This document shows, one piece after another, positions 1-12,322 of a stretch of 64,000 nucleotides of DNA. A model generated the notes under the pieces. That model searched no databases. It saw nothing but the letters and a program-made list of their open reading frames with translations, and had not been told where the DNA came from. The number at the start of each line of letters is the position of its first letter. The stretch's first letter is position 1. The position numbers and the translations under genes were made by a program. This DNA comes from Pestalotiopsis fici W106-1 (taxonomy: Eukaryota; Ascomycota; Sordariomycetes; Amphisphaeriales; Sporocadaceae), in NCBI RefSeq assembly GCF_000516985.1, contig NW_006917092.1, positions 5,027,924-5,091,923 on the forward strand, given 5' to 3'.

Positions 1-1137
1 TGTTCCTAGGTTTCAACTAGTCTTTGGTTTTCACCACTATGCATCCAGACTTGAAGTATTGAATATCGTATATTTATACCTCTTTCTCACCTATGGTCTA
101 GACTATCCCTCCCGAGGCTTGGATCTCAGCTCTCGGAGGATGCAGATCCATTTGGGGTACGGAGAATATAAAATCTGGGGCAAAGTATGGGGTAGCAGGG
201 GGGTTGCCGGCATTCGAACAAGCGGACTTTCTTGGCAGCTATCATGGGGTCATGTTCGATCTCGTCTTTCGTTGGTGGATAAAGCTTTTACGGTACGACT
301 TTATACTAAAGCATTGCCTTGGCGGGGAAAGCCGCGTCGAATCGTGCTTGAGCGCCTACATTATTGATCAAATATTATAAAGAGAGAAAATGCCACGATT
401 TCGTATTCTCTAGAGTGATCGACTCAAATGAGAAAGGGAGCTCGGTCCATGTTAGAAGGCAATGCAAAGCAAAAAGAAGAATTGAAAAGAAAGAGACGGC
501 AAGGACCTGAAATTAGTCAAGATGTCGTGTTTGCGGCAATCTCATCTCTTAGTACAGTCTGAAAAAGCCACGCCAAGCTCAAATATTATAATCCAAACAC
601 AATAAAAGCAATGTAATCCAATCATACTTACTTGACAAATGACAATCCTCAAAGATTTGTTTGCTTCTGTTGAGCTAGATGGCTCATCATGAGGGACTCC
701 ATTAAGAGCCCGATGAATGGTTGGTAGGCCGATATTCTTGGCTGTGAAACAGTTCAATTTCACCTGCAGTGACTTTGATCGCCACGCCTGAAATTTGCCC
801 CAGATCTCTATACAAACTGATATCATTCGCAGGCTGCCAAGTAGTGATATCCTATCAGTTGGAAATTTTATAAAAATCCACCTATCCGAGCCATGAGTCC
901 TCATGTCCAGCCCCAACTTACGGATCCAAGTTGACGAGGCGGCAGGACAGTCTGATTATTGCTGATTGTGAGTAATGACCATCGTATTTGGAGTGCCTGT
1001 GGCTTGATCTCGCTCGCTGTATACAAAATTCATCTCAAGCAAATGAACGATCCACATTCAAGTCTAACCAGGTATCTATATGCTCTGAAATTCACATCCC
1101 AAACTTTTGATTCATGCCGCTCAACCAAATGTCATCA
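1..1137. other. left-edge intergenic region
   Basis: I see no supportable gene here. The open frames (a 102-codon frame on the plus strand near the left end and a 124-codon frame on the minus strand at 542-916) show no recognisable domain and no convincing exon structure. The segment nearest 1137 must hold the 3' untranslated region and terminator of the ZPR1 gene, which is transcribed leftward. Confidence 0.5.
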
Positions 1138-2605
1138 TCATGAGGTACCGTTAGTCTGGTGCTCCTCCTCGTAGCCCTCGACCTTCATGTCCTTGAGTCC
1201 GAGGTCCTCCTCTTCCTCGTCTGTCCTTTGGTACTCCTCAACTGTCATCTGGGGGTCCTCCTGATCAGGGTCCACCAACTTTTGGACATAACTTGAGGCA
1301 AGGGGATCGGTCAAAATGATTGTGAACTTCTTGTCGCCCTTGATAGCAGCGTCCAGTCCCTCAAAGAACTCTGTCCACCTCGACTTCTCGGTAGGGGCCA
1401 AAGAATCGCCGCCATCGCCGGCCTCAAAGATCTGGCTGTGCAAGTCATTTCGGACCTGAGTCAGGAGGCCTTCGACAGTGGTGAAGCGACCTCCCAGAGT
1501 ACCAGGGTTGACCTGGAGTTGAAGTTCTGGGCATTCGAGGGCACAGCTCTCGCTCTTCAAGATATCACGAGCCAAGTCGACATTGGACTCGACCTTCAGA
1601 CTAATCTTCTTTCCAAGGTCGGGGATTTCTCCACCAGTCTTGACATCGTTGGAACGGTATCCACACTCGTCGCAGACTGTGGACATGAGAACGACAGCCT
1701 TGAAGTGAGGAATATCAACCATCTTCATGTTTGTAGAGCAGGGCTTCATGCAGCCTGGGCACGTTGCGGGGAAGGCATAAACCTGATCGGGAATAATGTC
1801 CTCCTCGGCTGTAGTCTGTGTGGCATCAATGACGGACTCGACGTGTCCAAGACCGAGTGCTTCATTCTGCTCTGGGGTGCGAATATAATCTCTCTTGGCC
1901 CACTTGCCCACACCGTCCTTCATATCCGGTGAGATCCACGAGTTGCCGGCGGGATCATCCACCGAGACTCTGAAAGGGAACGACTCTCCAGCGAGCATGG
2001 AACGGCCCTTGGCAATGATCTCTGCAACCTTGGGGTAGATCTCTGGTGCTTGCTCTTTGCGGGCCTCCTGGCCAAGCTCCAAGTCGTCGATGATGGTTGT
2101 AAGAAGACCCTCGACATTTGTAAGTTGACCGCGGCCGGCGGGAACCTCGACGTCAAGCTCGATGAACTTGACGACCGCCGAGTCAGACTTGACAACTTGG
2201 CGCTCAAAGTCTGCCATATCGGTGAGTCGGAGCTCGTATCGGGTACCTCGGGTCTGAATGACTCCAGCGGCCTGGATTTCGGAGTTTGAGAAGCCACACT
2301 TGTCGCAAGAGAAGGACATGACGATGACTTCGCGGAAGTAGGGGATCATGGTGAGCATCATTCTCGTAACGCCCTGCGTCAATCGAGGTTAGCCTGTAAT
2401 AAGCCAAAAGATAGGATCAAGTAGAGCAACATACCTGCTCGTGGCAGTTCATGCACAGCGACTCGATCTGTTCGACCGCCTTGGGCTCGGCCTCATCGTC
2501 CTGGCCGTTGGTGCCATTCAGCTGATCGGCCTTCTTGCCGATGGACTCGAAGAATTCGGGTGCAGAAGCGCCCTCGAGGGGAGCTTGTTCTCCGTTGGTG
2601 GACAT
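1138..2605 (-). CDS. ZPR1: zinc finger protein ZPR1
   Basis: Conserved eukaryotic ZPR1, an essential protein known to bind translation elongation factor eEF1A (acting as its folding factor) and to move between cytoplasm and nucleus. Two exons, 2605-2435 and 2373-1138, give 468 residues; the 61 bp intron (GTATGT donor, GACGCAG acceptor) splits the first C4 zinc finger between CMNC in exon 1 and CDKC in exon 2. A second finger uses CPGC and CDEC, so the protein shows the family's duplicated zinc finger plus beta-domain layout: each half has a TTVEGLL or TNVEGLL segment. The C terminus is acidic (EEEEDLGLKD). The start is the only ATG that leaves an N terminus of normal size; the frame runs upstream without another ATG. 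Identification is very secure. Confidence 0.96.
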
Positions 2606-3107
2606 TTTGAATCTTCTATGAGTAGTTGCGACTGTGTAAATGTTGTTCTTGAAGTTGTCGCAAACTTGGATGCTGTCGCGGGGTTTTGGGCCTTGTCGCT
2701 GGTCGCCGATAAAAATTTTGGAGGGGCAGGGAACACTCAAAATGGAGGGGTCAGGCGCATTAGCGGGGCAACGCGCCTGGGTACCGCCTATGACGAAGCC
2801 GCTGAAATCACTAAGCCGATCCGCTCTCTCTTGGCCAGACTGCCGCCGACTGGCAATGAAGTCTCTGAGCCGGTTCGAGAATATTCCTGTACTTCGTGCC
2901 CAGCTTGCTTACTCATCTATGCTTCTTCATTGTGGCCGATGAGTAAAATCATTCTGCGTTTTGAAAAAATCTCTCCAGGAATTTTCGGATCTCCTTGGCT
3001 CAATGACTCATCCTGGGAAATGCTCGAACGGGCAGTCCGGACAGTAGTTGGTACTCCAAGCATTCCGCGGCCTCATTAAAGGACTAGGTTACCTCATTAC
3101 GGGCGGC
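2606..3107. other. ZPR1 upstream / RNase P subunit downstream region
   Basis: A spacer of about 500 bp between the ZPR1 start and the stop of the next minus-strand gene. It must contain the ZPR1 promoter and the 3' end of the neighbour. The overlapping plus-strand open frames (2441-3079) are antisense to ZPR1 exon 1 and have no recognisable product. Confidence 0.4.
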
Positions 3108-3731
3108 TTATTTCTTCATGAAATCTGTCAAGCTCAAACCAAACCCACTCTTGGCGGACGACGACTGCGACTGTTGAAGAAGCGCTTGCAGTCCTTGCTT
3201 TCGATTCTTTGCTCTCTTTTTGCTGCTTGCGTTTGCCGATACCGCGTTGCTGGTAGGTTCCGTAATAACTGGCGGTGGAAAATGGGTGACTGGCAGATTT
3301 TCTCTCTTTGGTGGCTCTGTCTTCTTTCTTGCCGCCTGTCTCAGCTTGATGCGATTTCGCAAGAGGCTGGGAGCAGCTGGCACGTTGATATCGGTATAGC
3401 TGCCACAATTCGCACATGTCAAAATCTTGTGTTTTGTGCCTTCGGAAGAGCTGGGTGGTTTGTCCTCTCGTCTGCGACGACTACGCTTTGCACGAAGTGT
3501 CTTATCACTTTCCACCTTCAAAAGGTCACCCGATCCCAAGACCATTATATGGCCACACGAGCCGCAGACCCGCTGTCGTTGCGCATCTGTTTGCTGGAGG
3601 TCGCTGTGGAACATGAGGCCGTTGCGCTGGCTCATGAGATATGCCGAAGTCTCTGGAGCCGTTTGTGCAATGAGATGAGCGGCATCAGTCATGAAGCTGA
3701 GACTAGAAGCAAGAGTCTCATTTGTGGCCAT
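3108..3731 (-). CDS. RNase P/MRP subunit, Rpr2/Rpp21/SNM1 family
   Basis: A 207-residue single-exon protein of the Rpr2/Rpp21/SNM1 family, small zinc-binding protein subunits of RNase P (tRNA 5' processing) or RNase MRP (rRNA processing) that act in the nucleus/nucleolus. Visible signs are the N-terminal helical segment around MTDAAHL and ETSAYLMSQRN, followed by the paired cysteine knuckles CGSCGH and CANCGSYT separated by a basic linker (KRSRRRRED), and a lysine-rich, low-complexity C terminus ending GFGLSLTDFMKK. The frame stays open 30 codons upstream but only with non-ATG codons, so I place the start at the ATG at 3731 (MATNETLA). Which of the RNase P or MRP complexes it serves cannot be told from sequence. 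Confidence 0.85.
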   Translation of the reverse strand: MATNETLASSLSFMTDAAHLIAQTAPETSAYLMSQRNGLMFHSDLQQTDAQRQRVCGSCGHIMVLGSGDLLKVESDKTLRAKRSRRRREDKPPSSSEGTKHKILTCANCGSYTDINVPAAPSLLRNRIKLRQAARKKTEPPKRENLPVTHFPPPVITEPTSNAVSANASSKKRAKNRKQGLQALLQQSQSSSAKSGFGLSLTDFMKK

Positions 3732-5880
3732 GTTGGGCAAGAGAAGCCACTGATTGCATGCAGTCTGCTCGAACTTGGAGACGAAAGCAGGGAAGTTGGG
3801 CACCAGAGATTGTTCATTCAATCGCCGACACCCTCAACGTTCCTTATGGCAAAGCAATTTTTGTGCTAAGAGCCCCCAGCCAACCACTGCAACTGGAAAC
3901 TACACTGAGCCAATCAGCATTGGTCCGAGCTTGACTCCACTAAATTGGACCCTGAATCTCAATTCACCACTACTACGGCCGGCCATATATACACAATCAA
4001 AGTAGTACACCAACGCGTCTAGCATCCGTCATTACTAGGTATGTAGCCGTAGATACACCTGGTCTTTCAAGACGAGATGGACCTGATTGCCAGATTCATT
4101 GCCCATAATGCGTAACGCAGAAATTTAGGGGGAACGGCAAAACTGACGATACTAGAAAAGTGGTCGCTGTTCAAGTTACAGTGCCTACCTTGTAGTTGAA
4201 ATCGGCGCCCTGACAATTGCATGTGTAAAGGGTGGTATCGTACAACTGCGATGCGTGTCTCTAGTTTCTATCCAGTGATCTGAAAAAATCATTCTCAAGG
4301 GATCATTCACCGGGGTTTGATAGTGTATTCAATGCCTACAAGGACATTGCGAAAGGAAAGCGACTGTGTTTGACACTTCTGTGACTTTGAGATTATTGAG
4401 ATACCCCAAGCTCGTCAATACCACCGCCATCTTGATCGGTCAGTCGTAACGTTTCTTCGTGGCTTGAGTTAAAATTTGAATGCAGTCAGGTTGTTAGGGC
4501 GCCTCGTTTTGAGGCGTTAGACTTGGCACGAGACAAACAGGTAGCTGACAGCTCAACACTTAGCGTCCAGCATCAAGGCCTATCAATTGAAATAAATGGC
4601 AACAACATGTGGAAAAGTTGACTTTTAAAGTAATAGGCACAACTCTCATATTACCGGATAAAAGCATCAGATCCCGGAACCTTCCGGCTTGACGGGTATT
4701 TCTAGTGGGCAATCAGAGGCAAGCGGGTGGTGTGCATTTTTTGCTTGCTTCACTGCATCCACGTAGCCAGAGCCTTTTTAGTTGAACTGAATATACTCTT
4801 AGTTCCCGTACTTCTAGTGTAAGATAGAAGGAATGTCACAAGAAATACTTTTCCATTATTCTCTAAAAGGCTGACTGCAATCTAATCCATTAGAAAACGT
4901 TGACAGACTGGCAGGGTTTGGCGAATCAGCGCTAGTGAGGAAGCTGAAAAGATCGTGCATGTCGGTATGCCAACGTCCGGCAACAGTTCAAAGCCAGTTG
5001 CGACTCAGCCTTGTATAGATTCCCACTACTACGCCTGACTATCAAACGTTCCCTTATCTAGGGACTTGGTGGCAAAGTATTGTTCGCCGGCGCATAACAA
5101 ACAACAGAACGACAGCGAATCATCTAAGCAAACATGTTTCGTCGAGCAGCTGGCAATACGCGTCCGTACCACACTAGCACACCATGCACCATCGATATAG
5201 ACATAGTCGAAATGACATCTATACTCTGCTCTCACCGCGCACGAGCTGGAGTTCTCTTTCGCTAAACCATCAGCGTAGACATTGTATTCGGCATCGAAGC
5301 AGAGCCCAGAAGATGGGAGCATAATTGTCACGGAGCAGCACACTTGCCATTATACGATAATTGGCAAGAAAGCATGGCCGCCATCGTTGAGAAACGACCA
5401 CCAACTAGAAACTATACGCCTACGGATGTGTAGGATAGTGCGCTGCCATGACACTGCCTCGGCCGATACTATGGTGTTGAAATTGAAGTATTGGCTCTCC
5501 GGGCTTGTGATCAAGCACGGAGGTTTCCGAGGCCGGTATTTTCTCTTCGGTAGTTAACGGCAAGAAGAACTTAAAACTAAACTTAGACTATCAAAATAGA
5601 TAGGAATACTGTTCAATAAGGCTGTGATTGATGGCGACCATGGTTCGGGGATGTAGTCCATGAGAGACTAAGTAATACATTTGATTTGTGTCGGAAAGGC
5701 CATTCTGGGATTGGAAGATTGTCTATAAAGGTCCTCCCAGGTTCCCCCAATGCCCTCTCAGAATCATGCATCAAGCATTCCGCTCTCATTCATATACATC
5801 TTTGAAACAAAGCCAAACCAGCAAAAACACCTTCTTCAAAACATTACATTTTGCACCATTTGCAGCAATCACCTGACAAA
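3732..5880. other. gene-poor spacer of 2.1 kb
   Basis: No gene I can support. A cysteine-rich minus-strand frame at 5029-5343 (about ten cysteines in 104 codons) begins at a GTG, has no signal peptide and no convincing upstream exon, so I do not call it. The last part carries the promoter of the metallopeptidase gene that starts at 5881. Confidence 0.4.
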
Positions 5881-7246
5881 ATGTGTAGCCACATCTGCAG
5901 CGTCGTCCCCCCTTACCTTCTCCAAAGCATTGCAGAGGCATCGCACAACCCTCAGCATGTCCGTGAAGCCGCCCAGAATACCTTGCTCGTCCAGAAAAAT
6001 CTACTGGACACTCGAAAGTCGCGCTCTCTCAGTCGTTCCAATTACAACTTGGGACACGGAGAACATCAGTCCATTGTTCCCGAGCAACTTCTCGAGCACA
6101 TTGCCAACTCCAGTGCCGTCGACGACTTGACCCGCGCCAATGCTCGGCGCGATCTGCAGCATATCCGGGACACTATAGCTCACTATCAGCTGTCGCAGCA
6201 GGACTTTATCGACCAGCAGACTTCCAATCAAGGGTTTCTGGGCATCGGCCGGGCTAGGCAGCAGAAAGCTACCGGTACGTTTCATAGAAACGTCTATGAT
6301 GCTGGAAATGGAACAAAGCTGCCTGGAACCCAAGTGCGTGCCGAAGGGGAGCAGCCCGTGGATGACGAGGCCGTCAATGAGGCCTTTGATAATGTCGGCA
6401 CGGTCCTTGCCATGTACAGGGACAAGTTCAACTGGATGTCGATCGACAACCACAACATGGTGGTCAACTCGTCGGTCCACTATGGCAATCACTACCAGAA
6501 CGCCGGCTGGTTTCCCCAGCAGCAACAGATGGTCTTTGGCGACGGCGGGGAGTTGTTGTGGAACTTTACCAAGGCGGTGGACGTCATTGGCCACGAGATC
6601 ACGCACGCAGTGACTGAGAAGACTAGCCCCCTGGCCTACCTTGGGCAGAGCGGTGCTCTCAACGAGCACGTCTCTGATGTTTTTGGAATCATGGCCAAGC
6701 AACTTTCCGAGGGCGTGACGGCGGAGCAGGCCGATTGGTTGATCGGTGAAGAATGCTTGATGCCTGGGACGAAAGGGGTTGCTCTTCGTAGTATGAAGAA
6801 TCCGGGTACCGCTTACGATGACCCACGTTTGGTAAGTTGTCAAGAGAGAAAAAAGCAAGCAACATTACAGTTCCCAACAATTAGCGCGCTTGGTTATTTA
6901 ATAACTCGAACTGACATATACGCAACAGGGCAAAGATCCCCAGCCGGATAACTTCCAGCAATACAAAGAGCTCGATGAGAATACTGATCATGGTGGAGTG
7001 CACATATACTCTGGTATTCCCAACCGGGCTTTCTACCTTGTGGCCACAAAGTTTGGTGGCAATTCCTACGAGAAAGCCGGGCAGATTTGGTGGAACACGA
7101 TGAGATCAGGTCGCATTCCGCCGCTGTGTAAATTCCTGCAGTTTGCGGATGTCACTGTTGAGGTAGCTGAGGAACTTTTCGGATCAGCTGACAGTCAGAT
7201 CGTTCGTGACGCATGGAACAAGGTTGGCGTTGTCAGGCAGATCTGA
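5881..7246 (+). CDS. M4 metallopeptidase, protealysin-like
   Basis: Zinc metallopeptidase of the thermolysin family M4, 422 residues from two exons (5881-6831 and 6929-7246). Zinc ligands and catalytic residues are in place: HEITH at 238-242, the third ligand Glu at about 262 within GALNEHVSD, and the HGGVHIYSGIPN segment whose His (about 342) matches the transition-state His of thermolysin. The product has no signal peptide. It opens instead with MCSHICSVVPPYLL and a short pro-region, the layout of protealysin-like enzymes, whose brief propeptide carries a Pro-Pro-hydrophobic motif. Such enzymes are best known in bacteria, so transfer from bacteria is plausible, but the gene has a standard fungal intron (GTAAGT donor, CAACAG acceptor). 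Action inside the cell or non-classical export are both possible. Confidence 0.93.
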
Positions 7247-7995
7247 TGGGTTTGCACAAGCATCTGATAGAGGTCTGCTAGCAGACAATCAACGCCTAGA
7301 TGTAACCATGCTTTGAGACCAAGTCTTTACTTGGTGAATTGACCACAATCTTTTATATATACCTATACACACAGAACCTTGGCAAAGCATGTCATGTTCC
7401 AGGCATGTGCTGTGGCGGGGCCCTGATCAGTGAACCTATTAGCCTGTTGAGGTGCCAAATCAAAACGGCCATTATCAGTCGTGTTTTCAGGGTTTCACTC
7501 AGTTTCGCATGCCTTCTACAACTCTTTTCATATACGTCACGGCTGGTATTCAATACATCCAGACTTGCACTCAAATGCGACCGCACTTAATGCTGCCCTG
7601 AAGTGATCACCTGGAGTTTTTGGTCGTGGTGTTCCGACCATGCACGAGCTCCCCAGCTCACAGGTACTGGTAGCACTAGGCATGAGCTGCGGCTGGCGAA
7701 AACGAGGGCTGAATTGCCAAAGTTTTAGACTTTTCACTGGCGGTTCAGCTCAATGGCCTGTCCCTAATTTTCCCGTGCTGCAATGGAAATTCATTCAATG
7801 AGTCACCTTGGCCGGATTGCTCCGTGTGCAACGTAGACGTCTTTAAGATAGCAAGGTATTTGAATATTATAGGGCATGGTCCCCTTGGACTGAAATAGAC
7901 ATTTTGCTGTTCTATATCCTTCTTTTGATCCATTATTTTACAAATCTGATAGACGTCTACGAAGCGAAGTCTCTCACACATTGTTCCCAACGATC
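7247..7995. other. intergenic spacer
   Basis: About 750 bp with no supportable gene; 3' end of the metallopeptidase gene and promoter of the alpha/beta hydrolase gene. Confidence 0.4.
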
Positions 7996-9228
7996 ATGGG
8001 CATCAACTTTTATCTAAGCTATCAATGGCTGCACTGGACGAGGCCAAGTGGTCCTCCATCCTCGTTGCCCAACGGCATAGAGAGAACGTTTATCAAGACG
8101 GCGGGCGGAGACATTGAGCTTCTCTCCGCCAAGCCGTCAGAGCCCATCTCAAAGACACCCATTGTATTTGCGCACGGTGGTATGGGCAGTGCCTGGGTCT
8201 GGATACCTTATATGAAGTACCTCCAGGAACGAGGAATCACCTCGTATGCCGTGTCGACGAGGGGCCACGGGGAGAGTTGGCACCCTTCCTTCTTCCGCAT
8301 GATGTATGCAACTACGAAGCGCATGCTCGGAGACGACTTGGTGGCGGGAATCAAGGCCGTGGAGAGGATGGAAGGGAGCGAGGTGGTCCTCGTTGGGCAC
8401 TCCAGCGGGGGCGGCCTCAGCCAATTTATCGTCAACGAGGGCGATGTCAAGGTCAAGGGCCTTGGGTTGCTTGGAGCAGTTCCCGGTACAGGCTCGTGCG
8501 TATCACACGCGTCTTGATTGGCACATGGCTTCTGTTCACTGACAGATGATTAGGTATCATGTCTATTACAACTGGTGGCGTTTCGATCCCTGGTAAGTGA
8601 GCCATCCTGTCCAAAATGGCGCTTCTCCTTGTGGGCATTTCTCCATACGTCCTTCCCAATTTCTTTAGCTTGATTGTTCGCCGAGATATTGGTACAATAC
8701 GCTAAGAGGCAAAATAGGTTCAGTCTCCGGATGATATTCCACGGCTGGCATTCGAATTCACCCCTTTCCCATCCGTTCCTAACTAGACAGGCCTTCTTCA
8801 GTCCAGAGTACCCTGATACAAAGCTCCTTGAGTTCCAGCGACATCTCAACCGCTACGAAAGCTTCCTTTGGCCCTTGGGGATGCTTTTGCCCTTTATTGA
8901 CGCCAAGAAGCTCGTGAGCAACATCGCTGGGTGGGGAAAGGGCGACAGGATTTTGATCATGGCAGGTACCGGCGACAAGATGATGACAAAAGAGGTACAG
9001 CAGAAGTCTGCAGCAACCTATCGCGAGGCCGTAGAAGAGATGGCTGTAGAGAAGCGAATCGATGCTTCCCTCGAAAAGGTTCAGTTGTTGGGTGGCGACG
9101 GAGAAAGGGATAATTCTGGAAAAGGCGTTCGACTGGCTTTTGTCCCTGGTGCTGGACATCACGTTCAAAATGACGTGCAATGGAAGATTGGTGCTCAGAA
9201 ACTGCTTGAATTTCTGCGTCAGCTCTAG
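7996..9228 (+). CDS. alpha/beta hydrolase
   Basis: Alpha/beta-hydrolase-fold enzyme of 353 residues, three exons: 7996-8499, 8546-8592 and 8718-9228. The oxyanion-hole region FAHGGMGSAWVW comes first, then the nucleophile elbow GHSSGG (Ser about 136), an acid in MAGTGDKMM and the catalytic His in VPGAGHHVQND near the C terminus, so the catalytic triad looks intact. The substrate is unknown; family members include esterases, lipases and epoxide hydrolases. The first ATG of the frame is at 7996 (MGINFYLSYQWL); an N-terminal hydrophobic stretch is too weak to call a signal peptide. The 47 bp middle exon is supported by the conserved aromatic stretch YHVYYNWWRFDPW and by a GTAAGT donor after it. 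The acceptor of intron 1 could alternatively be the TAG at 8551-8553, but only the 8545 site keeps frame. Confidence 0.85.
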
Positions 9229-9717
9229 GCTTCGGATGGATCAAATTGAGAAAAGAGCAATTGTGGTTGGTACCTAAATCTAACTGGGAGGCTCAAATCA
9301 TAGTTGGTGGTCGTCGGATATCTCTCCTCAATATCACAAACGCACATAGTCTCATCGTTATGCATATTCTATACAAGAAACCTAAATGTCGGAGAAAGCC
9401 AACGTGGCGCCGCACGCTCCAATTTGTTCACAACAGATGGTAAATATCATCGCTACTCGAGGGATCAAAACGTACAAGAGTGTCAGAACTTGCTCTGTCT
9501 CGATATTTCAAGGCGCATCACCGTTCCCATATCAGCTCTGCAGGAGCGGAGCCAAGGGGATGATGAACTTGGTGTGGACGGCGGCGACGAATGGGCTTGG
9601 GATCACCTCTACTAATATGAGTGGTTGGGGGAAACGAGAGGGTCCAAAGGATGATTAAGAAGGGAATCAGACAAAAGAGTTTACCGCATCCAGAATCAAC
9701 TGGTCTTTTCTGGTCTG
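9229..9717. other. intergenic, no gene seen
   Basis: Short open frames only. The minus-strand frame at 9518-9787 has no recognisable domain and may be the out-of-frame tail of the decayed gene immediately to the right. Confidence 0.35.
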
Positions 9718-10165
9718 TTAATGTGCCGCAAAGTAGCTGAGTAGTGTGGCAACCTTCAGGTGACATCCTGTCTTGATGGCAGACCACTGTCCTAGCGATG
9801 GTCTTTTGGGTGATTCTTTCAGATCTAGGCCGGGTCGCACGGTGGTGTCGTCGTCGTTCAAAAAAGCGACACGTGGAGAATCGAGCTCGACATTATTTTC
9901 GTATTCATTCATGATGACATAATGAATTGGACTCGCCATAAAGATTGTGCTCTTCCGCGATGTATACGTCCGGCAGGAGCTCTAGGGATTTGTAAAGCTC
10001 AGTGTATATAGCGACAGCACAAGCTCGTCCGACTTGACAACGCAAATCAGGGTACGTTTTTACCAGCCTCGCATATGACTCCTCTGTCGCTATATCGAGG
10101 TACCAGATGCAGTATGGATCATGCTTCGGGGGATCTTGCCACCCATGACGAGACGAGCGTTTCAT
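9718..10165 (-). pseudogene. broken gene of an unnamed fungal family
   Basis: Two minus-strand reading frames that read as one protein interrupted by a frame change. The first (ATG at 10165) runs through DPYCIWYLDIATEESYARL and QVGRACAVAIYTELYKSL to LLPDVYIAEE. The second, one frame over and starting near 9939, continues with MASPIHYVIMNEYENNVEL and a LDLKESPKRP segment. From memory this order resembles a lineage-expanded family of fungal hypothetical proteins in which IAEEAR is followed directly by an IM-x-S-PI-x-Y segment; the residues expected at the junction are missing here, suggesting a small deletion. The function of the family is unknown to me. An intron across the junction is possible but I see no good donor and acceptor. 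Confidence 0.5.
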
Positions 10166-12322
10166 GTTTACGCAAACGATAAAAACTCATTAGCCGTGAG
10201 CTTTCAAGATTCTTCCAAAACTTTGGACTCTGCGAACTTTAGATGCCTACGTATGCCAGCCAGAACACATCGCTATATGCCGTCCTTGGCCAGCGTGCGA
10301 TGCGAAGGGAGGCGCTCGCCTCGCAGGGCGAAACTATCTTGTTCGGACTTGGTGTATAGCGCTTCCTTATCAGAGCTACTCGAGCTATCGCTATTATCGT
10401 TAGACGAATTAATCAGGTATAACCCGTTTGCTCCAATCTTTAGACATCGCATTAAATAAGAGCCACTCAATGTAGTGCAGGAATTGTGGCGAAGCAAAAC
10501 AAAGCGATGACTACCTAGGTAAGGAGAAGGCTGTCATCGCGACCTCGGCCTACGACTGGCTATTGAGTTGGATAGCGGAGGCACAAAACTTGGCCCCCGA
10601 AGATTTGGAAGTTACCTTTAATCCAAGTTATAATGGATTCTGCACTCTGCATAGCTGTACATATTTTGAGTTATCCTGACCCAGTCAGTCACCAAGTACT
10701 TAGGTAGTATATACTCGTCAATCAGTACCTCACCACGATTTCCCAGAGGTGCATCTGCTTGGTTCACTAAATTTCTTTATTTGTGTTGGCATCAAGAGAC
10801 TCGCGCGAATATCTTCATAGCAGCAATTCCAGAAACGACAATAGGAATAAGCGCGTGGTTGGTTTCGCGACCTGTTAGGTGCTAGGCACCCACGCTAGGT
10901 ACTACATAGTACCTAACTTCCCCCACGGCTGCTACAAGCTTTCCGCCTAATTCCTACATCAACTTTTGCTACCTACGTTTTGCCATATCCAGATTGAGAG
11001 GATCACTAACGCCTTATCACCATCAGTCTCGTGGCCTGTAGCTAGTTACATAATCGGTTCCATCCAAATCTTCGTTACCCGTTATTTCCGTGAAGTAACC
11101 GCTACTTTCCACCCAGGCGCTGGCCCTACACGAACCGAGCCGCATTTGGCAAATGTGGATTCACGTGGTGATATATCATATTTCCATCCATTGTTGGCCT
11201 TTCCTGCGTTTCAGCTCGAGGAAATCAGTGCAATTATGGATACTCAACAGAAGTCGCTTACTGTCTCTTGCATAGACTCACTATCCCATGTCTGAAGGCG
11301 CCCGTCCAATGGTTCATCTGCAATACTCAAAGGCCCTTTGACCTTTAGACTCATTGTTGCATCCGAATAGTACCAGAGAAATAATAATAGTATATATACA
11401 TTTACGTTCCAGTTTCGGTGCAAATAATTCGTATGACGGCGGCACTAAAAGCTGTTCGATGGTAGAGTTATCAACAATCGGGGAAATTTAGAAGCTTCTC
11501 TTCTACGGCTACCCAGTGCAACGATGCAGCTTTCAAAGCGATGCACATACATGGGCGGCGGTATCACCCATCCCGCGCTTACCCATGCCACGCCCCCACT
11601 ACAGAGCTTATCAACAAGTTGCCCTTTGTTTTTTATTTACTCGACATATAAGAAAAATGATCACTCACACGGACTGCCTGCAAGGCGCAGGCGATATGTA
11701 ACATCAATGGCCCATTAGTCGGTGGTCCTATTACGGTTCCATCTGCAGGTCTATTACTTGTGGCGTCCCCTGCCCTTCAGCTAGGTGCCCAACAGAGGGG
11801 TTGCACGCTGCAGTGTGACCAATATATCGGAGTATTGTCTCAGAGCCGATAGAGTATCAGCATTCAAATAGGCGAGAACTACAGAAGTTCATTTCAGCTG
11901 CATTGGGCTTGCTGCATTCATTGACTGTATGAGCATGCAGCCGGATTCCTCCAATCGGCGACCATCTTTTCAGCTCGCAATGAAGCGATCCACCCATGCC
12001 AACATTCGGTGGAAGAACCCTGCCTCTGTGGAATGGTAGAACTCGTCCTGATCGATGATCAATCTTTTGATTGTTGTATGAGGCAGCGATATATCTCGTG
12101 GATATCATGTTGCAATTCTGCAATGTTCTATATCATATAAAATATCGAATATCTACCTAGCACAAGTCAAGCGATGGGTATAATTTGTACTGTTTCTCAC
12201 GCCCCAATTCTGCGCGCAAGTACTCTTCAACATCTCACCCATCGCAGATAATCTTTCATTGGTCTTGGACATAAGCAAAGAGAGCCATACAGCGCCCGGA
12301 CGCAGACGTTGAGATCATCGAT
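10166..12322. other. gene-poor spacer of 2.2 kb
   Basis: No supportable gene. It holds a near-perfect palindrome at 10896-10915 and, at the right end, the promoter of the ankyrin-CorA gene. Short open frames on both strands carry no recognisable domain. Confidence 0.4.
10896..10915. repeat. 20 bp perfect palindrome
   Basis: Arms TAGGTACTA and TAGTACCTA, 9 bp each, around a central CA. No neighbouring gene start makes it an obvious operator. Confidence 0.6.

Noticed and set aside
5029..5343. cysteine-rich minus-strand frame, considered as a small secreted protein
   Set aside because: Starts at GTG, no signal peptide, and no upstream exon with a credible splice site restores one.
6001..6858. 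285-codon minus-strand open frame
   Set aside because: Fully antisense to the M4 peptidase, whose frame has the zinc motifs; the antisense product shows no domain and starts inside the sense intron.
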